64,000 bases of DNA from Galbitalea sp. SE-J8 (GCF_030345695.1 NZ_JAUASV010000005.1:92890-156889); one strand, 5' to 3'. Counted from the stretch's first letter, positions 44,057 through 54,398 are shown. Notes: generated by a model from the letters alone, not told the origin. Translations and numbers: made by a program.

Positions 44057-46542
44057 CCTCGCCCGTCGATCCGTCGAGCGCTCCGGCCGACGGCAAGCAC
44101 CGGATGACCCGGCCCGTTCCCGCGATGCCCGCTGTCTCGGATCGCGTGCGCGCGCTCCACGCGCGGATGACGCTCGAGGAGAAGCTCGCCCAGCTCGTCG
44201 GGTACTGGCTCGACCAGAACGGGGTGGTCGCCCCGATGCAGAGCGAGATGACCGCCGGGCAGGCGCCGTCGGCCGAGCTGTCCGAGATCACCCGGAACGG
44301 CATCGGTCACTTCACCCGCGTGTACGGCACCCGGCCGGTCGAGCCCGTCGAGCGCGCCGCCTGGCTGTGGAACGAGCAGCGTCGCCTCAGGGACGAGACC
44401 CGCCTGGGCATTCCCGCGCTCGTGCACGAGGAGTGCCTCACCGGCCTCGCGGCCTGGACGGCCGCGACCTTCCCGACGCCGCTCGCGTGGGGCGCGGCCT
44501 TCGATCCGGAGCTCGTGCGCGAGGTCGGCGCGGCGATCGGCGAATCGATGCGAGCCCTCGGCATCCACCAGGGGCTAGCGCCCGTGCTCGACGTCATCAG
44601 CGACCCGCGCTGGGGACGGGTCGACGAGTGCATCGCCGAAGACCCCTACGTCGTGGGCACGATCGGCACCGCCTACGTGCGCGGCCTGCAGAGCGCGGGC
44701 GTGCACGCCACGCTCAAGCACTTCATCGGCTATTCGGCCTCGCGCGCCGGTCGCAATCACGGCCCCGCGGATGTCGGACCGCGCGCGATCGCGGACGTCT
44801 ACCTGCCGCCGTTCGAGATGGCCGTACGCGACGGGCGCGCGCGCTCGGTGATGAACTCGTACAACGACGTCGACGGCATGCCGATGGCCGCGAACACCGC
44901 ATACCTCACGGGAGTGCTGCGCGAGGGGCTCGGCTTCGACGGAGTCGTCGTGGCCGACTACTTCGCGGTCGCGTTCCTCGAGGTCATGCACGGCATCGCG
45001 CGCGACCGCGGCGAGGCGGCGGCGCTCGCCCTCGAGGCGGGCGTCGATGTCGAGCTGCCGAGCGGTGACGCGTATCTCGCGCCGCTCGCCGACCGAATCC
45101 GCGCCGGCGCGTTCGACGAGCGCTACGTCGACCGCGCGGTGCTGCGCGCGCTCGCCCAGAAGGAGGAGCTCGGACTCCTCGAGCCGGGCGCCTACCGGGA
45201 CGAGCCGCCGACCGCCGTCGACCTCGACTCGCCGCGCCACCGCGAGCTCGCGCGGCGCCTCGCGGAGGAGTCGATCGTGCTGCTGTCGAACGACGGCGTG
45301 CTGCCGCTGCTCGGCGCCGGGCGGGCGCCGGCACGCGTCGCCGTCATCGGGCCCAACGCGGATCGCGCCGAGGCGCTGCAGGGCTGCTACTCGTTCGCCA
45401 ACCACGTGCTCGCGCACCACCCCGAGCTCCCGCTCGGCCTGGAGATGCCGACCGTGCTCGACGGCCTCGCGCGAGCGTTCGAGGCTGCCGGCTCGGCGGC
45501 GGAGTTCGCGGTCGCCCGGGGGTGCGAGGTCGAGGGCGACGACACGTCCGGCTTCGCGGAGGCGGTCGATGTCGCTTCGGGCGCCGACGTCGCGATCGTC
45601 GTCGTCGGCGACCAGGCGGGCCTGTTCGGCCGGGGCACGGTCGGCGAGGGGAACGACTCGGAATCGCTCGACCTGCCGGGTGTGCAGCGCGAGCTCGTCG
45701 AGGCGGTCGTCGCCACCGGCACCCCGGTCGTCATGGTGCTGCTCACCGGCCGGCCGTACGTGCTCCGCTGGGCGCTCGACGACGACGGCGCCCGCCCCGG
45801 CGCGGTGCTGCAGTCCTTCTTCCCGGGGGAGGGCGGCGGGCTCGCGATCGGCGACGTGCTCACCGGTCGCGTCACGCCGTCCGGTCGTCTCCCGCTGTCG
45901 CTGCCCCGGTCGGCCGGTGCGATGCCCTACTCCTACCTGCACCCCCGTCTGGGCGGGCCGTCGGACGTGTCGGCGAGCGACTCGACCCCCGTGCGCCCGT
46001 TCGGCTTCGGCCTGTCCTACTCGACGTTCGCGTACTCCGATCTCGTCGTCGATCCGGCGGTCGCCGCCGGGGGGTCGTTCGCCGCGGCGGTCACCGTCAC
46101 GAACACCGGGGCGTTCGCGGGCGACGAGGTCGTCCAGCTCTACGGGCACGACGTGCACGCCTCGATCGCCCGCCCGCTCGCACAGTTGCTCGGCTACGCG
46201 CGGGTGCGGCTCGAGCCGGATCGGTCGGCGCGTGTCGAGTTCTCGGTGCCGACGACGCGGCTCGCGTTCAGCGACCCGCGGATGGTGCGCACCGTCGAGC
46301 CGGGCGACGTCGAGGTGTGGGTCGCGTCGCACGCCGAGGCGTCCCGCGCCGCGTCCGAGATCGGCGAGAGCACCGGCGGGGCGATCGTGAACGGCAGGCG
46401 CGCGATCGGCCGGACGATCCCCGGCACGGCGACCGAGCGGGCCGCGGTGCGGATCACGGGCGGCCGACACGACGTGACGCCGCTCGACGAGCGGCTCGTG
46501 ACGTGGCGCGTGTCCCCGGTCGAGCCCGTGTCGCGCGACTGA
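44053..46542 (+). CDS. Glycoside hydrolase family 3 (beta-xylosidase/beta-glucosidase)
   Basis: 829-residue enzyme without a signal peptide, so cytoplasmic. GH3 N-terminal barrel (MTLEEKLAQLVGYW, GIHQGLAPVLDVISDPRWGR, LKHFIGYSASRAGRNH) with nucleophile D302 in FDGVVVADYFAV; GH3 C-terminal domain (LARRLAEESIVLLSNDGVLP, acid/base region GEGNDSESLDLP) and a fibronectin-III-like end (VTVTNTGAFAGDEVVQLYG). It would split oligosaccharides brought in by the linked importer. Specificity is not decided by motifs; association with acetylxylan esterase and xylose isomerase favours xylo-oligosaccharides. Confidence 0.92.
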   Translation: MTSPVDPSSAPADGKHRMTRPVPAMPAVSDRVRALHARMTLEEKLAQLVGYWLDQNGVVAPMQSEMTAGQAPSAELSEITRNGIGHFTRVYGTRPVEPVERAAWLWNEQRRLRDETRLGIPALVHEECLTGLAAWTAATFPTPLAWGAAFDPELVREVGAAIGESMRALGIHQGLAPVLDVISDPRWGRVDECIAEDPYVVGTIGTAYVRGLQSAGVHATLKHFIGYSASRAGRNHGPADVGPRAIADVYLPPFEMAVRDGRARSVMNSYNDVDGMPMAANTAYLTGVLREGLGFDGVVVADYFAVAFLEVMHGIARDRGEAAALALEAGVDVELPSGDAYLAPLADRIRAGAFDERYVDRAVLRALAQKEELGLLEPGAYRDEPPTAVDLDSPRHRELARRLAEESIVLLSNDGVLPLLGAGRAPARVAVIGPNADRAEALQGCYSFANHVLAHHPELPLGLEMPTVLDGLARAFEAAGSAAEFAVARGCEVEGDDTSGFAEAVDVASGADVAIVVVGDQAGLFGRGTVGEGNDSESLDLPGVQRELVEAVVATGTPVVMVLLTGRPYVLRWALDDDGARPGAVLQSFFPGEGGGLAIGDVLTGRVTPSGRLPLSLPRSAGAMPYSYLHPRLGGPSDVSASDSTPVRPFGFGLSYSTFAYSDLVVDPAVAAGGSFAAAVTVTNTGAFAGDEVVQLYGHDVHASIARPLAQLLGYARVRLEPDRSARVEFSVPTTRLAFSDPRMVRTVEPGDVEVWVASHAEASRAASEIGESTGGAIVNGRRAIGRTIPGTATERAAVRITGGRHDVTPLDERLVTWRVSPVEPVSRD

Positions 46543-46566
46543 GCCCGGCGGCGCGGCCCGGGCCGG

Positions 46567-47532
46567 TCAGGCGAGCGCGGCGCGCAGGAAGGCCACCTCG
46601 CGCTCGAAGTCGTCGAGCCCGCCGCCCTCGTGCCCGTTGTACGGCCACACGGTCATCGCCTTGGTCCCCGCCCAGGCGTTGTACGCGGCGAACACGGTCG
46701 ACGGCGGGGTGACGCCGTCCATCAGCCCGACCGTGAAATCGGCGGGGATCGTCGCGCGCCGGGCGAGCAGCGACGTGTCGACGTAGGACAGCGTGTGCAG
46801 TGTCGGCGCCACGAGGGTGCGGTGCGTGCGCAGGAAGTCGACGACCTCGCGGAACGGGTAGGCGTCGGTGATCTCGATCGCGTGCGGGATGTCCGCGAGG
46901 AACGGCACGCGCACGATCGCGCCGCGCACGCCCTCGCCGAGGGCTGCCGCCGCGATCGCGAGAGCGCCGCCCTGGCTGCCGCCGCGCACCGCCACGCGAT
47001 CGGCGTCGACGAGCTCGATCCCGCGCGCCGCGTCGACGGCGAGCACGGCATCCGTGTACAGCCGGCGGTAGTAGTAGTCGTCGCGGGACTGGATGCCCTT
47101 GGTCATGACGCCCGGCACCTGCGGCCCGGACGGCGGTGCGTCGTCGGGGGTGTCGCCCGTGCTCCACCCGGAGCCCTGGCCGCGGGTGTCCATGTGCAGG
47201 TGTGCGAAGCCGCTCGCCGCGAGCTCCAGCTCGTCGATCGCGGATCCTCGGCCGCCGCCGTAGCCGACGTACTGCACGACGGTCGGCAGCCGCCCGGTCG
47301 TGCCGGCGGGCACGCGCAGCCAGGCCCGGATGCGCTGCCCGCGGAAGCCCGAGAAGCTCACGTCGTACACGTCGATCGCGGTCAGCGGGCCCGCGATCCG
47401 CTCGAGGGCCGGCGGTGCCGCGAGCGCGCGGGACTCGGCGAGGGTGCCGGCCCAGAACGCGTCGAGGTCGGGCGGCTCGACGGCCGTGGTCTCGCGGGTG
47501 CGCAGGAGATCGAGCGGGTCGTCGGTGAACAT
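46567..47532 (-). CDS. Acetylxylan esterase (AXE1/cephalosporin-C deacetylase family)
   Basis: 321-residue alpha/beta hydrolase, carbohydrate esterase family 7 type. Catalytic triad: S186 in RGGSQGGALA, D272 (GLMDGVTPPST), H301 (NGHEGGG). Other marks are GYGGGRG and MDTRGQGSGW. Cytoplasmic (no signal), so it removes acetyl groups from imported xylo-oligosaccharides. It starts 49 bases after xylose isomerase and is cotranscribed with it. Confidence 0.93.
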   Translation of the reverse strand: MFTDDPLDLLRTRETTAVEPPDLDAFWAGTLAESRALAAPPALERIAGPLTAIDVYDVSFSGFRGQRIRAWLRVPAGTTGRLPTVVQYVGYGGGRGSAIDELELAASGFAHLHMDTRGQGSGWSTGDTPDDAPPSGPQVPGVMTKGIQSRDDYYYRRLYTDAVLAVDAARGIELVDADRVAVRGGSQGGALAIAAAALGEGVRGAIVRVPFLADIPHAIEITDAYPFREVVDFLRTHRTLVAPTLHTLSYVDTSLLARRATIPADFTVGLMDGVTPPSTVFAAYNAWAGTKAMTVWPYNGHEGGGLDDFEREVAFLRAALA

Positions 47533-47581
47533 CAGCGTCCACGGTAGGGCACGTCCGCGGGGCCGCGGTCGCGTGTGACGC

Positions 47582-48772
47582 TCAGCGCGCGCCGAGCAGG
47601 TGCTCGGTGGCGAGCTGCTGCAGGCGCACGAAGCCGAAGCCCTTGCCGCCGAGGTAGACGCTCGGATCGAAGTCCTCGAAGGCCGAGCGGTCGGCGAGCA
47701 GGTCGTCGTAGGTCTCGTCCCCGCCGAGCGTCGGCACGGCGAGCTCCGGCACCTTCGCGGCGGCGAGCGCCTCCTGCACCTCGGGGTCGGCGCGGAAGGC
47801 CGCCGCGCGCTCCTTGAGCATCAGGTAGTTGGCCATGTTCGCGCGCACGCTGTCCCACACGCCGGTCTCGTCCTCGGTGCGGCTCGGCTTGTAGTCGAAG
47901 TGCCGCGGTCCGTCGTACGTCGGGCCGCCGGCCGGGCTGCCGAACTCGAGCAGGTCGACGAGCGCGAACGCGTTGTGCAGGTCGCCGTGCGCGAACACGA
48001 GGTCCTGGTCGTACTTGATGCCGCGCTGGCCGTTGAGGTCGATGTGGAAGAGCTTGCCGTGGTACAGCGCCTGGGCGATGCCGGCGGCGACGTTGAGGCC
48101 CGCCATCTGCTCGTGGCCGACCTCGGGGTTGAGGCCGACGAGCTCGGGGCGCTCGAGCGAGTCGATGAAGGCGATCGCGTGGCCGAGCGTCGGCAGCAGG
48201 ATGTCGCCGCGGGGCTCGTTGGGCTTCGGCTCGATGGCGAAGCGGATGTCGTAGCCCCGGTCGGTGACGTAGTCGCCGAGCAGGTTGACGGCCTCGCGGT
48301 AGCGCTCGAGCGCCTGCCGGATGTCCTTGGCGCTGTCGTACTCGGCGCCCTCGCGGCCGCCCCACATGACGAAGGTGGTGGCTCCCAGCTCGGCCGCGAG
48401 GTCGAGGTTGCGCAGCACCTTGCGCAGCGCGAAGCGGCGCACCTGGCGGTCGTTGGAGGTGAAGCCGCCGTCCTTGAAGACGGGCGCGCTGAACAGGTTG
48501 GTCGTCACCATCGGCACGATGAGGCCGGTGTCGGCGAGCACCCTCGTGAGGCGGTCGATCTGCCGCCGGCGCTCGGCATCCGTCGATCCGAACGCGAACA
48601 GGTCGTCGTCGTGGAAGGTCAGGCCGTAGGCGCCGTACTCGGCGAGCTTTTCGACGGCGTGCACGACATCGAGGGGCGGGCGGGTCGGACCGCCGAACGG
48701 ATCGGTGCCGGTGTAGCCGATGGTCCACAGGCCGAAGGAGAACCGGTCGGCGGGCGTGGGGGTGGGGGTCAT
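47582..48772 (-). CDS. xylA: Xylose isomerase
   Basis: 396-residue class I xylose isomerase (actinobacterial short form). Catalytic and metal residues match the Streptomyces numbering exactly: H54, D57, E181, K183, E217, H220, D245, D255, D257. N-terminal [19 protein letters not shown]. Converts D-xylose to D-xylulose with Mg2+ or Co2+. ATG 48772 follows AAGGACG. Divergent from the ROK regulator. No xylB lies beside it. Confidence 0.97.
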   Translation of the reverse strand: MTPTPTPADRFSFGLWTIGYTGTDPFGGPTRPPLDVVHAVEKLAEYGAYGLTFHDDDLFAFGSTDAERRRQIDRLTRVLADTGLIVPMVTTNLFSAPVFKDGGFTSNDRQVRRFALRKVLRNLDLAAELGATTFVMWGGREGAEYDSAKDIRQALERYREAVNLLGDYVTDRGYDIRFAIEPKPNEPRGDILLPTLGHAIAFIDSLERPELVGLNPEVGHEQMAGLNVAAGIAQALYHGKLFHIDLNGQRGIKYDQDLVFAHGDLHNAFALVDLLEFGSPAGGPTYDGPRHFDYKPSRTEDETGVWDSVRANMANYLMLKERAAAFRADPEVQEALAAAKVPELAVPTLGGDETYDDLLADRSAFEDFDPSVYLGGKGFGFVRLQQLATEHLLGAR

Positions 48773-48827
48773 CGTGACGTCCTTGTCTCGCGTCGCCACC
48801 GCGACGCAGTTTGTTGTTGCTAAGGAC

Positions 48828-48855
48828 ATATTACGGCTCATCGCCCCGGACGCAA
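48828..48855 (-). promoter_or_regulatory. xylA promoter and intergenic control region
   Basis: On the minus strand TTGCGT (48850-48855), 16 bases, TAATAT (48828-48833). The downstream leader (48790-48827) contains TTTGTTGTTGCTAAGG on the plus strand, AT-rich and a candidate ROK operator. The divergent regulator start lies 25 bases from the -35, so one bound protein could control both genes. Confidence 0.65.
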
Positions 48856-48880
48856 GCGATCCCGCGGCTACTGTGATCGC

Positions 48881-50071
48881 ATGGCGCGCATCGGCAGCAA
48901 CCTCGACGACGTGCGCCGGCGCAACCTGTCGGCCGTGCTCGAGCGCGTGCACCTGAGCGGCGGGCTGAGCCGCGCCGAGCTCACGGCCGCGACCGGCCTC
49001 AACCGGTCGACCGTCGCGGCGCTCGTCGCGGACCTCGCCGAGCGGCGGCTCGTCGTGGAGGGCGGGCCCGGCGCGACCCGCCGCGTGGGCCGGCCGTCGC
49101 TCACCGTCGCGCCGCACCCGGCGCCCCTCGCGATCGCCGTCAACCCCGAGATCGACGCGATCGGCATCGGCGTCGTCGGACTCGGCGCGCGGGTCGTGCA
49201 CCGGGTTCGCCGTGCGCTCGGCGCGATCCCGGGCCCGGAGGAGGCGGCCGCGATCATCGCCGCGGAGATCGCGGCACTGCCCGCGTCGGTGACCGGGGGC
49301 GCGCGACTGGTCGGAGTCGGGCTCGCGGTGCCGGGACTCGTGCGCGCCTCCGACGGTGTCGTGCGCTGGGCGCCGCACCTGGACTGGACCGACGTGCCGT
49401 TCACGGCCCTCGTCGCGCGCGCCACCGGCCTGCGCGCCGTCGCGGCGAACGACGCCGCGTGCGCGGCGCTCGCCGAGCACCTGTTCGGCGCGGGCCGCGG
49501 CGCCGACGACATCGTCTACCTCAACGGCGGGGCGAGCGGCATCGGCGGCAGTGTCATCGCCGGCGGGCGTGCGCTCGGCGGATCGGGCGGCTACGCGGGG
49601 GAGTTCGGCCACAACCGGCCCGGCGTGCACGACCCGGACGACCGCCGAACCCCGCTCGGCGAGCTCGAGCAGGAGGTCAGTCGTGCGCGGCTCGTCGAGG
49701 TGCTCGGTGTCGAGCCCGGCGACGAGCGGGCGCTGACGGATGCCGCGCTCGCGACCGCGGATCCGGTGGCGCTCGGCGAGCTGGGGCGTCAGCGCCGCAT
49801 CCTGTCCACGGCACTCGCCAACGCCGTCAACGTGCTCGACCCGGAGCTCATCGTGCTCGGCGGGTTCCTGGCCACGCTGCTCGAGACCGATCGCGGCGAC
49901 CTGCGGGCGCAGATCGCCGCCCAGGCGATCCCGGCGGCGGTCGAGGGGATGCGGATCGAGCCCGCGGCGCTCGGCTCCGACCGGCTGCTGATCGGCGCCG
50001 CGCAGCGGGTGTTCGCCGCGCTCATCGCCGATCCGACCGGCGCCGATCCGGGCGGCGCGGTGCTCGGCTAG
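48881..50071 (+). CDS. ROK-family repressor of xylose genes (XylR-like)
   Basis: 396-residue regulator: winged helix [20 protein letters not shown], then ROK domain with [24 protein letters not shown] and [20 protein letters not shown]. After the conserved His in GEFGH the zinc motif C-x-C-G-x-x-G-C is absent and replaced by [24 protein letters not shown] ends six bases before ATG 48881, so it is leaderless. Divergent from xylA-axe, hence a xylose-responsive role; the GH1 gene follows. Confidence 0.88.
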   Translation: MARIGSNLDDVRRRNLSAVLERVHLSGGLSRAELTAATGLNRSTVAALVADLAERRLVVEGGPGATRRVGRPSLTVAPHPAPLAIAVNPEIDAIGIGVVGLGARVVHRVRRALGAIPGPEEAAAIIAAEIAALPASVTGGARLVGVGLAVPGLVRASDGVVRWAPHLDWTDVPFTALVARATGLRAVAANDAACAALAEHLFGAGRGADDIVYLNGGASGIGGSVIAGGRALGGSGGYAGEFGHNRPGVHDPDDRRTPLGELEQEVSRARLVEVLGVEPGDERALTDAALATADPVALGELGRQRRILSTALANAVNVLDPELIVLGGFLATLLETDRGDLRAQIAAQAIPAAVEGMRIEPAALGSDRLLIGAAQRVFAALIADPTGADPGGAVLG

Positions 50072-50119
50072 GCTCGCCGACGGCGACGCGGTCGTCGCCG
50101 GGAACGGACGGGGACGACG

Positions 50120-51550
50120 GTGGCGGACGACGACTATCGCGAGGGCGGGCTCGAGTTCGGCGCCGACTTCCTCATCGGCGCGGCGACCGCGGCCTACCAG
50201 ATCGAGGGCGCCGTGGCCGAGGACGGCCGGGGCCCGTCGATCTGGGACACCTTCAGTCACGAGCCCGGCCGCACGCGAGACGGGGACACGGGCGATGTCG
50301 CGTGCGACCACTACCACCGGCTCGACGCCGACCTCGACCTGATGGCCGGACTCGGGCTCGAGGCGTACCGCTTCTCGATCGCCTGGCCCCGCATCCAGTC
50401 GACCGGCAGCGGGCCGGGGAACCGCGCGGGGATCGACTTCTACGGGCGCCTCGTCGACGGGCTGCTCGCCCGCGGCATCCGTCCCATCGCGACGCTGTAC
50501 CACTGGGACCTGCCGCAGGCGCTCGAGGACGCGGGCGGCTGGACGAACCGCGACACCGCCTACCGGTTCTCCGACTACGCGGCGATCGTGGGCGAGGCGC
50601 TCGGCGACCGGGTCGACACGTTCACGACGCTCAACGAGCCCTGGTGCTCGGCCTACCTCGGCTACGGATCGGGTGCGCACGCCCCCGGGCGCACGAGCGG
50701 TCGCGACGCGCTCACCGCCGTGCACCACCTAAACCTCGCGCACGGGCTCGGGGTGCAGGCGCTGCGGGCGACGAGCGCGGGCGAACCGCACTACTCCGTG
50801 ACGCTCAACTTCCACGCGCTGCGGCCCGGCACCGAGGACCCGCGGGACGCGGCCGACGCGATCCGTCGCATCGACGGGCTCGCCAACCGGGTGTTCACGC
50901 ACCCGATGCTGCGCGGCGAGTACCCGGCCGACGTGCTCGAGGACACCGCGGCCGTGACGGACTGGGCGTTCGTGCGCCCGGGCGACCTCGACGACATCCG
51001 CCAGGGCATCGACGTGCTCGGGGTCAACTACTACTCGACCGCGACGGTGCGCGACTGGGACCGGGTGGCGCCGAGGCAGCACGCCGACGGGCACCGGCCG
51101 AGCGCCGGCACGGCCTGGCCGGGCAGCGAGGGGGTCGAGTTCCTCGAGCAGCCCGGGCCGCACACGGCGATGGGCTGGAACATCGCCCCCGAGGCGCTCG
51201 AGCAGCTGCTCGTGCACCTGCACGAGGAGTTCCCCGACCAGCCGCTCATGATCACGGAGAACGGCGCGGCGTTCGACGACCGGGTGTCGGAGGATGGCGC
51301 CGTGCACGACCCGCGGCGGGTGGACTTCCTGCAGCGTCACTTCGTCGCGGCGCACCGGGCGATCGCGCGGGGTGTCGATCTGCGCGGCTACCTGGTCTGG
51401 TCGCTGCTCGACAACTTCGAGTGGGCCTACGGCTACACGAAGCGGTTCGGCGTCGTGCGGGTCGACTACGACACGCTCGAGCGCACGGTCAAGGACAGCG
51501 GGCGCTGGCTCGCCGAGGTCGCGCGCACGCACCGCCTGCCCGCGGTCTGA
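50120..51550 (+). CDS. Glycoside hydrolase family 1 beta-glucosidase
   Basis: 476-residue retaining beta-glycosidase. N-terminal signature [15 protein letters not shown]; acid/base E173 in TLNEPW; nucleophile E380 in [24 protein letters not shown] near the C-terminus. Cytoplasmic. Hydrolyses cellobiose or other beta-glucosides. GTG 50120 is preceded by ACGGGGA. A -10-like TAGGCT (50069-50074) overlaps the stop of the ROK gene, so it may have its own promoter. Confidence 0.95.
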   Translation: MADDDYREGGLEFGADFLIGAATAAYQIEGAVAEDGRGPSIWDTFSHEPGRTRDGDTGDVACDHYHRLDADLDLMAGLGLEAYRFSIAWPRIQSTGSGPGNRAGIDFYGRLVDGLLARGIRPIATLYHWDLPQALEDAGGWTNRDTAYRFSDYAAIVGEALGDRVDTFTTLNEPWCSAYLGYGSGAHAPGRTSGRDALTAVHHLNLAHGLGVQALRATSAGEPHYSVTLNFHALRPGTEDPRDAADAIRRIDGLANRVFTHPMLRGEYPADVLEDTAAVTDWAFVRPGDLDDIRQGIDVLGVNYYSTATVRDWDRVAPRQHADGHRPSAGTAWPGSEGVEFLEQPGPHTAMGWNIAPEALEQLLVHLHEEFPDQPLMITENGAAFDDRVSEDGAVHDPRRVDFLQRHFVAAHRAIARGVDLRGYLVWSLLDNFEWAYGYTKRFGVVRVDYDTLERTVKDSGRWLAEVARTHRLPAV

Positions 51551-51695
51551 GCGGCGGATGCCGGGGCCGGCGTCGCGCGGGCACCGCTCTCGCGTCGCGC
51601 GATCGTCGCGCGCGCTCGAATCGATTCGATAGGCTGGCGGTGAGCCGCGGCGCACCCCGCCGAGCCGTCCCCATCCATTCCCGTAGGAACCCGCT

Positions 51696-52925
51696 GTGAC
51701 CATCGTCGTCCACCCGGGTGACTCGTTGACGCGCCGCCAGCGCCTCGTGTACGTGATCGTGCTCGGGGCGCTGACCGCGCTCGGCCCGTTCACCATCGAC
51801 CTCTACCTGCCGTCCTTCCCGAGCGTCGAGGCGGAGTTCCTCACCACCGAGGCGGTCGTGCAGCTGACCCTGTCCGCGACGATCGTGGGCTTCGCGCTCG
51901 GCCAGCTCGTGATCGGCCCGTGGAGCGACACGGTCGGCCGTCGCGTGCCGCTGATCGTCGCGACCGCCGTGCACGTGCTCGCGAGCATCGGGGTGGCGGT
52001 CGCGCCGAACGTCGAGCTGCTCGGCGCGCTGCGCCTGCTGCAGGGGATCGGCGCGGCCGGCGGCGGGGTCGTCGCGATGGCGACCGTGCGCGACCTGTTC
52101 GGCGGCCTCCCGCTCGTGCGGATGCTCGCCCGCCTCGGTGCCGTCAGCGGGCTCGCGCCGATCCTCGCCCCGGTGATCGGCTCGCAGCTGCTGCTGCTGT
52201 TCCCCTGGCGCGGCATCTTCTGGTTCCTCGCCGCGTACGGCCTCGTCGTGCTCACCGTGAGCGCGTTCTTCATCGTCGAGACGCTGCCGCGGGAACGACG
52301 AGCGGATGCCGGGCACAGCAGCGCGCGCGAGCGCTACCGGGCGCTGTTCTCCGACCGCGTCTTCGTCGGCGCAGCGCTCGTGGCCGGCATGACGTTCAGC
52401 GGCCTGTTCGCCTACCTCTCCTCGTCGTCCTTCCTGTTCCAGGACGTCTACGGGCTCGACGCGCAGCAGTACGGCGTGCTGTTCGCCGTCAACTCGCTCG
52501 GGGTCGTCACGGGGATCCAGACCAGCTCGCGTCTCGCCCGCATCCTGCCCCCGCAGTGGATCCTGCTCGGCGCGGTGAGCGGCATGTTCCTCAGTGCCGC
52601 CACGATCGTGACGCTCGACGCGGCGCACGCCGGGCTGTGGGGCATCCTCGTGCCGCTGTGGTTCTTCATCTGCAGCTGCGGGTTCGCGTTCCCGTGCCAG
52701 CAGGTGCTCGCGCTCGCGAACCACGGCGGCGAGGCGGCGACGGCGGCGTCGCTCATGGGCGCCGTGAACTTCGGGCTCGCGGGGCTGCTCTCGCCCGTCG
52801 TCGGGTTGTTCGGCATCACGAACGCGATCCCGATGGCGACCATGCAGCTGTGCACCTCGACGGTGTCGCTCCTCGTGATCGCGCTCGTCATCCGGCCGCG
52901 ATCGGTGCCCGCGCTCAGTCGCTGA
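51696..52925 (+). CDS. MFS transporter, Bcr/CflA drug-resistance type
   Basis: 409-residue transporter with 12 helices. Family marks: FTIDLYLPSFPSV, the motif-A region GPWSDTVGRRVP, LRLLQGIGAAGGGVVAMATV and LAPILAPVIGSQLLL. Such transporters export drugs or metabolites with proton exchange. GTG 51696 has TAGGAA upstream; TAGGCT at 51630-51635 is a possible -10, about 60 bases upstream. Substrate unknown. Confidence 0.92.
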   Translation: MTIVVHPGDSLTRRQRLVYVIVLGALTALGPFTIDLYLPSFPSVEAEFLTTEAVVQLTLSATIVGFALGQLVIGPWSDTVGRRVPLIVATAVHVLASIGVAVAPNVELLGALRLLQGIGAAGGGVVAMATVRDLFGGLPLVRMLARLGAVSGLAPILAPVIGSQLLLLFPWRGIFWFLAAYGLVVLTVSAFFIVETLPRERRADAGHSSARERYRALFSDRVFVGAALVAGMTFSGLFAYLSSSSFLFQDVYGLDAQQYGVLFAVNSLGVVTGIQTSSRLARILPPQWILLGAVSGMFLSAATIVTLDAAHAGLWGILVPLWFFICSCGFAFPCQQVLALANHGGEAATAASLMGAVNFGLAGLLSPVVGLFGITNAIPMATMQLCTSTVSLLVIALVIRPRSVPALSR

Positions 52926-52974
52926 GCGCCGCATCCGCTCGCGCCGAGCCGGGCGCGACCGATAGCGTCGGGCC

Positions 52975-54270
52975 ATGAGGATCCTGCTCGTCGGCGCCGG
53001 TGGCGTCGGCAACGCCATCGCGAAGATCGCGGCCCGTCGCTCCTTCTTCGAGCTGATGGTGGTGAGCGACTACGACCTCGGCCGGGCGGAGTCGACGGTG
53101 GAGTGGGTCGAGGCGCACACGCCGTCCGGGCCCGGCGACGCGGGACTCGAGAACGGTCGCTTCGTTGCGGCCCGCATCGACGCATCCGATCCGGACGACG
53201 TGGCCCGGGTCGCGCGCGAGCACGGGGCGACGCACGTGATGAACGCGGTCGAGCCGAGGTTCGTGCAGTCGATCTTCGCGGGCGCGCTCGCGGCGGGGGC
53301 CGACTACCTCGACATGGCGATGAGCCTGTCCGAGCCGCATCCGACCGATCCGTACGCGCAGACCGGCGTCAAGCTCGGCGACGACCAGTTCGCCCAGGCG
53401 CCCGACTGGGAGAGCGCGGGCCGGCTCGCGCTCGTCGGCATGGGCGTCGAGCCCGGGCTCTCCGACGTGTTCGCGCGCTACGCGGCCGACGAGCTGTTCA
53501 GTGCGATCGACGAGCTCGGCACGCGCGACGGTGCGAACCTCGTGGTGCGCGACGACGCGGGGAACGAGATCTTCGCTCCGTCGTTCAGCATCTGGACGAC
53601 GATCGAGGAGTGCCTCAACCCGCCGGTGGTGTGGGAGAAGGACCGCGGCTGGTTCACGACGCCGCCGTTCTCGGAGCCCGAGACGTTCGTGTTCCCCGAG
53701 GGCATCGGCGCCGTCGAGTGCGTCAACGTCGAGCACGAGGAGGTGCTCCTCATGCCGCGCTTCGTCGACGCCGAGCGCGTCACGTTCAAGTACGGGCTCG
53801 GCGACGAGTTCATCGGCGTGCTCAAGACGCTCAACCTGCTCGGCCTCGACAAGACCGCGCCGCTGCGGGTGCGCAGCGCGAACGGACCGGTCGAGGTCGC
53901 GCCGCGCGATGTCGTGGCGGCAGCGCTGCCCGATCCGGCGACGATCGGACCCCGGATGACGGGCAAGACCTGCGCGGGACTGTGGGTGACCGGCACGGGC
54001 GTCGACGGTGCCCCGCGGGAGGTGTACCTCTACCACGTGAGCGACAACGAGTGGACGATGCGCGAGTACGAGAGCCAGTGCGTCGTCTGGCAGACCGCGC
54101 TGAACCCGGTCATCGCGCTCGAGCTGCTCGCGACCGGCGTCTGGGCGGGCACCGGGGTGGTCGGGCCGGAGGCGTTCGACGCGCGGCCGTTCCTCGAGCT
54201 CATGGCGCGTCCGATCGACGAGGGCGGCTACGGCCAGCCGTGGGGACTCGAGGACCGTCTGGCGTCGTGA
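52975..54270 (+). CDS. Saccharopine dehydrogenase-like NAD(P)-binding protein
   Basis: 431-residue protein. N-terminal Rossmann fold RILLVGAGGVGNAIAKIAAR, then HVMNAVEPRFVQSIFAGALA and MGVEPGLSDVFARYAADEL, the alternating arrangement of the saccharopine dehydrogenase family (COG1748). TAGCGT ends six bases before ATG 52975, giving a leaderless mRNA. Overlaps the next gene by four bases. The reaction is unknown: family members act on amino acid-keto acid adducts, so an amino acid substrate is plausible given the operon. Confidence 0.85.
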   Translation: MRILLVGAGGVGNAIAKIAARRSFFELMVVSDYDLGRAESTVEWVEAHTPSGPGDAGLENGRFVAARIDASDPDDVARVAREHGATHVMNAVEPRFVQSIFAGALAAGADYLDMAMSLSEPHPTDPYAQTGVKLGDDQFAQAPDWESAGRLALVGMGVEPGLSDVFARYAADELFSAIDELGTRDGANLVVRDDAGNEIFAPSFSIWTTIEECLNPPVVWEKDRGWFTTPPFSEPETFVFPEGIGAVECVNVEHEEVLLMPRFVDAERVTFKYGLGDEFIGVLKTLNLLGLDKTAPLRVRSANGPVEVAPRDVVAAALPDPATIGPRMTGKTCAGLWVTGTGVDGAPREVYLYHVSDNEWTMREYESQCVVWQTALNPVIALELLATGVWAGTGVVGPEAFDARPFLELMARPIDEGGYGQPWGLEDRLAS

Positions 54271-54398
54271 TCGACGCGCGGCGCGAGGCGGATGCGGCGG
54301 CGCACGCCGCCGGGGTCGGCGTCCGTCCGGGTGTGATCGACGCGCGGCGCGAGGCGGATGCGGCGGCGCACGCCGCCGGGGTCGGCGTCCGTCCGGTG
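54267..54398 (+). repeat. Exact 66-bp in-frame tandem duplication
   Basis: 54267-54332 and 54333-54398 are identical over 64 consecutive bases, both starting GTGATCGACGCGCGG. Each unit encodes IDARREADAAAHAAGVGVRP. Lack of divergence means a recent duplication, or an assembly artefact. Confidence 0.95.

Noticed and set aside
51640..51699. Short ORF VSRGAPRRAVP... ending at the MFS start (GTGA overlap), near TAGGCT
   Set aside because: Its GTG is only four bases after the hexamer, before the expected transcription start, and there is no ribosome site. Probably just leader sequence.
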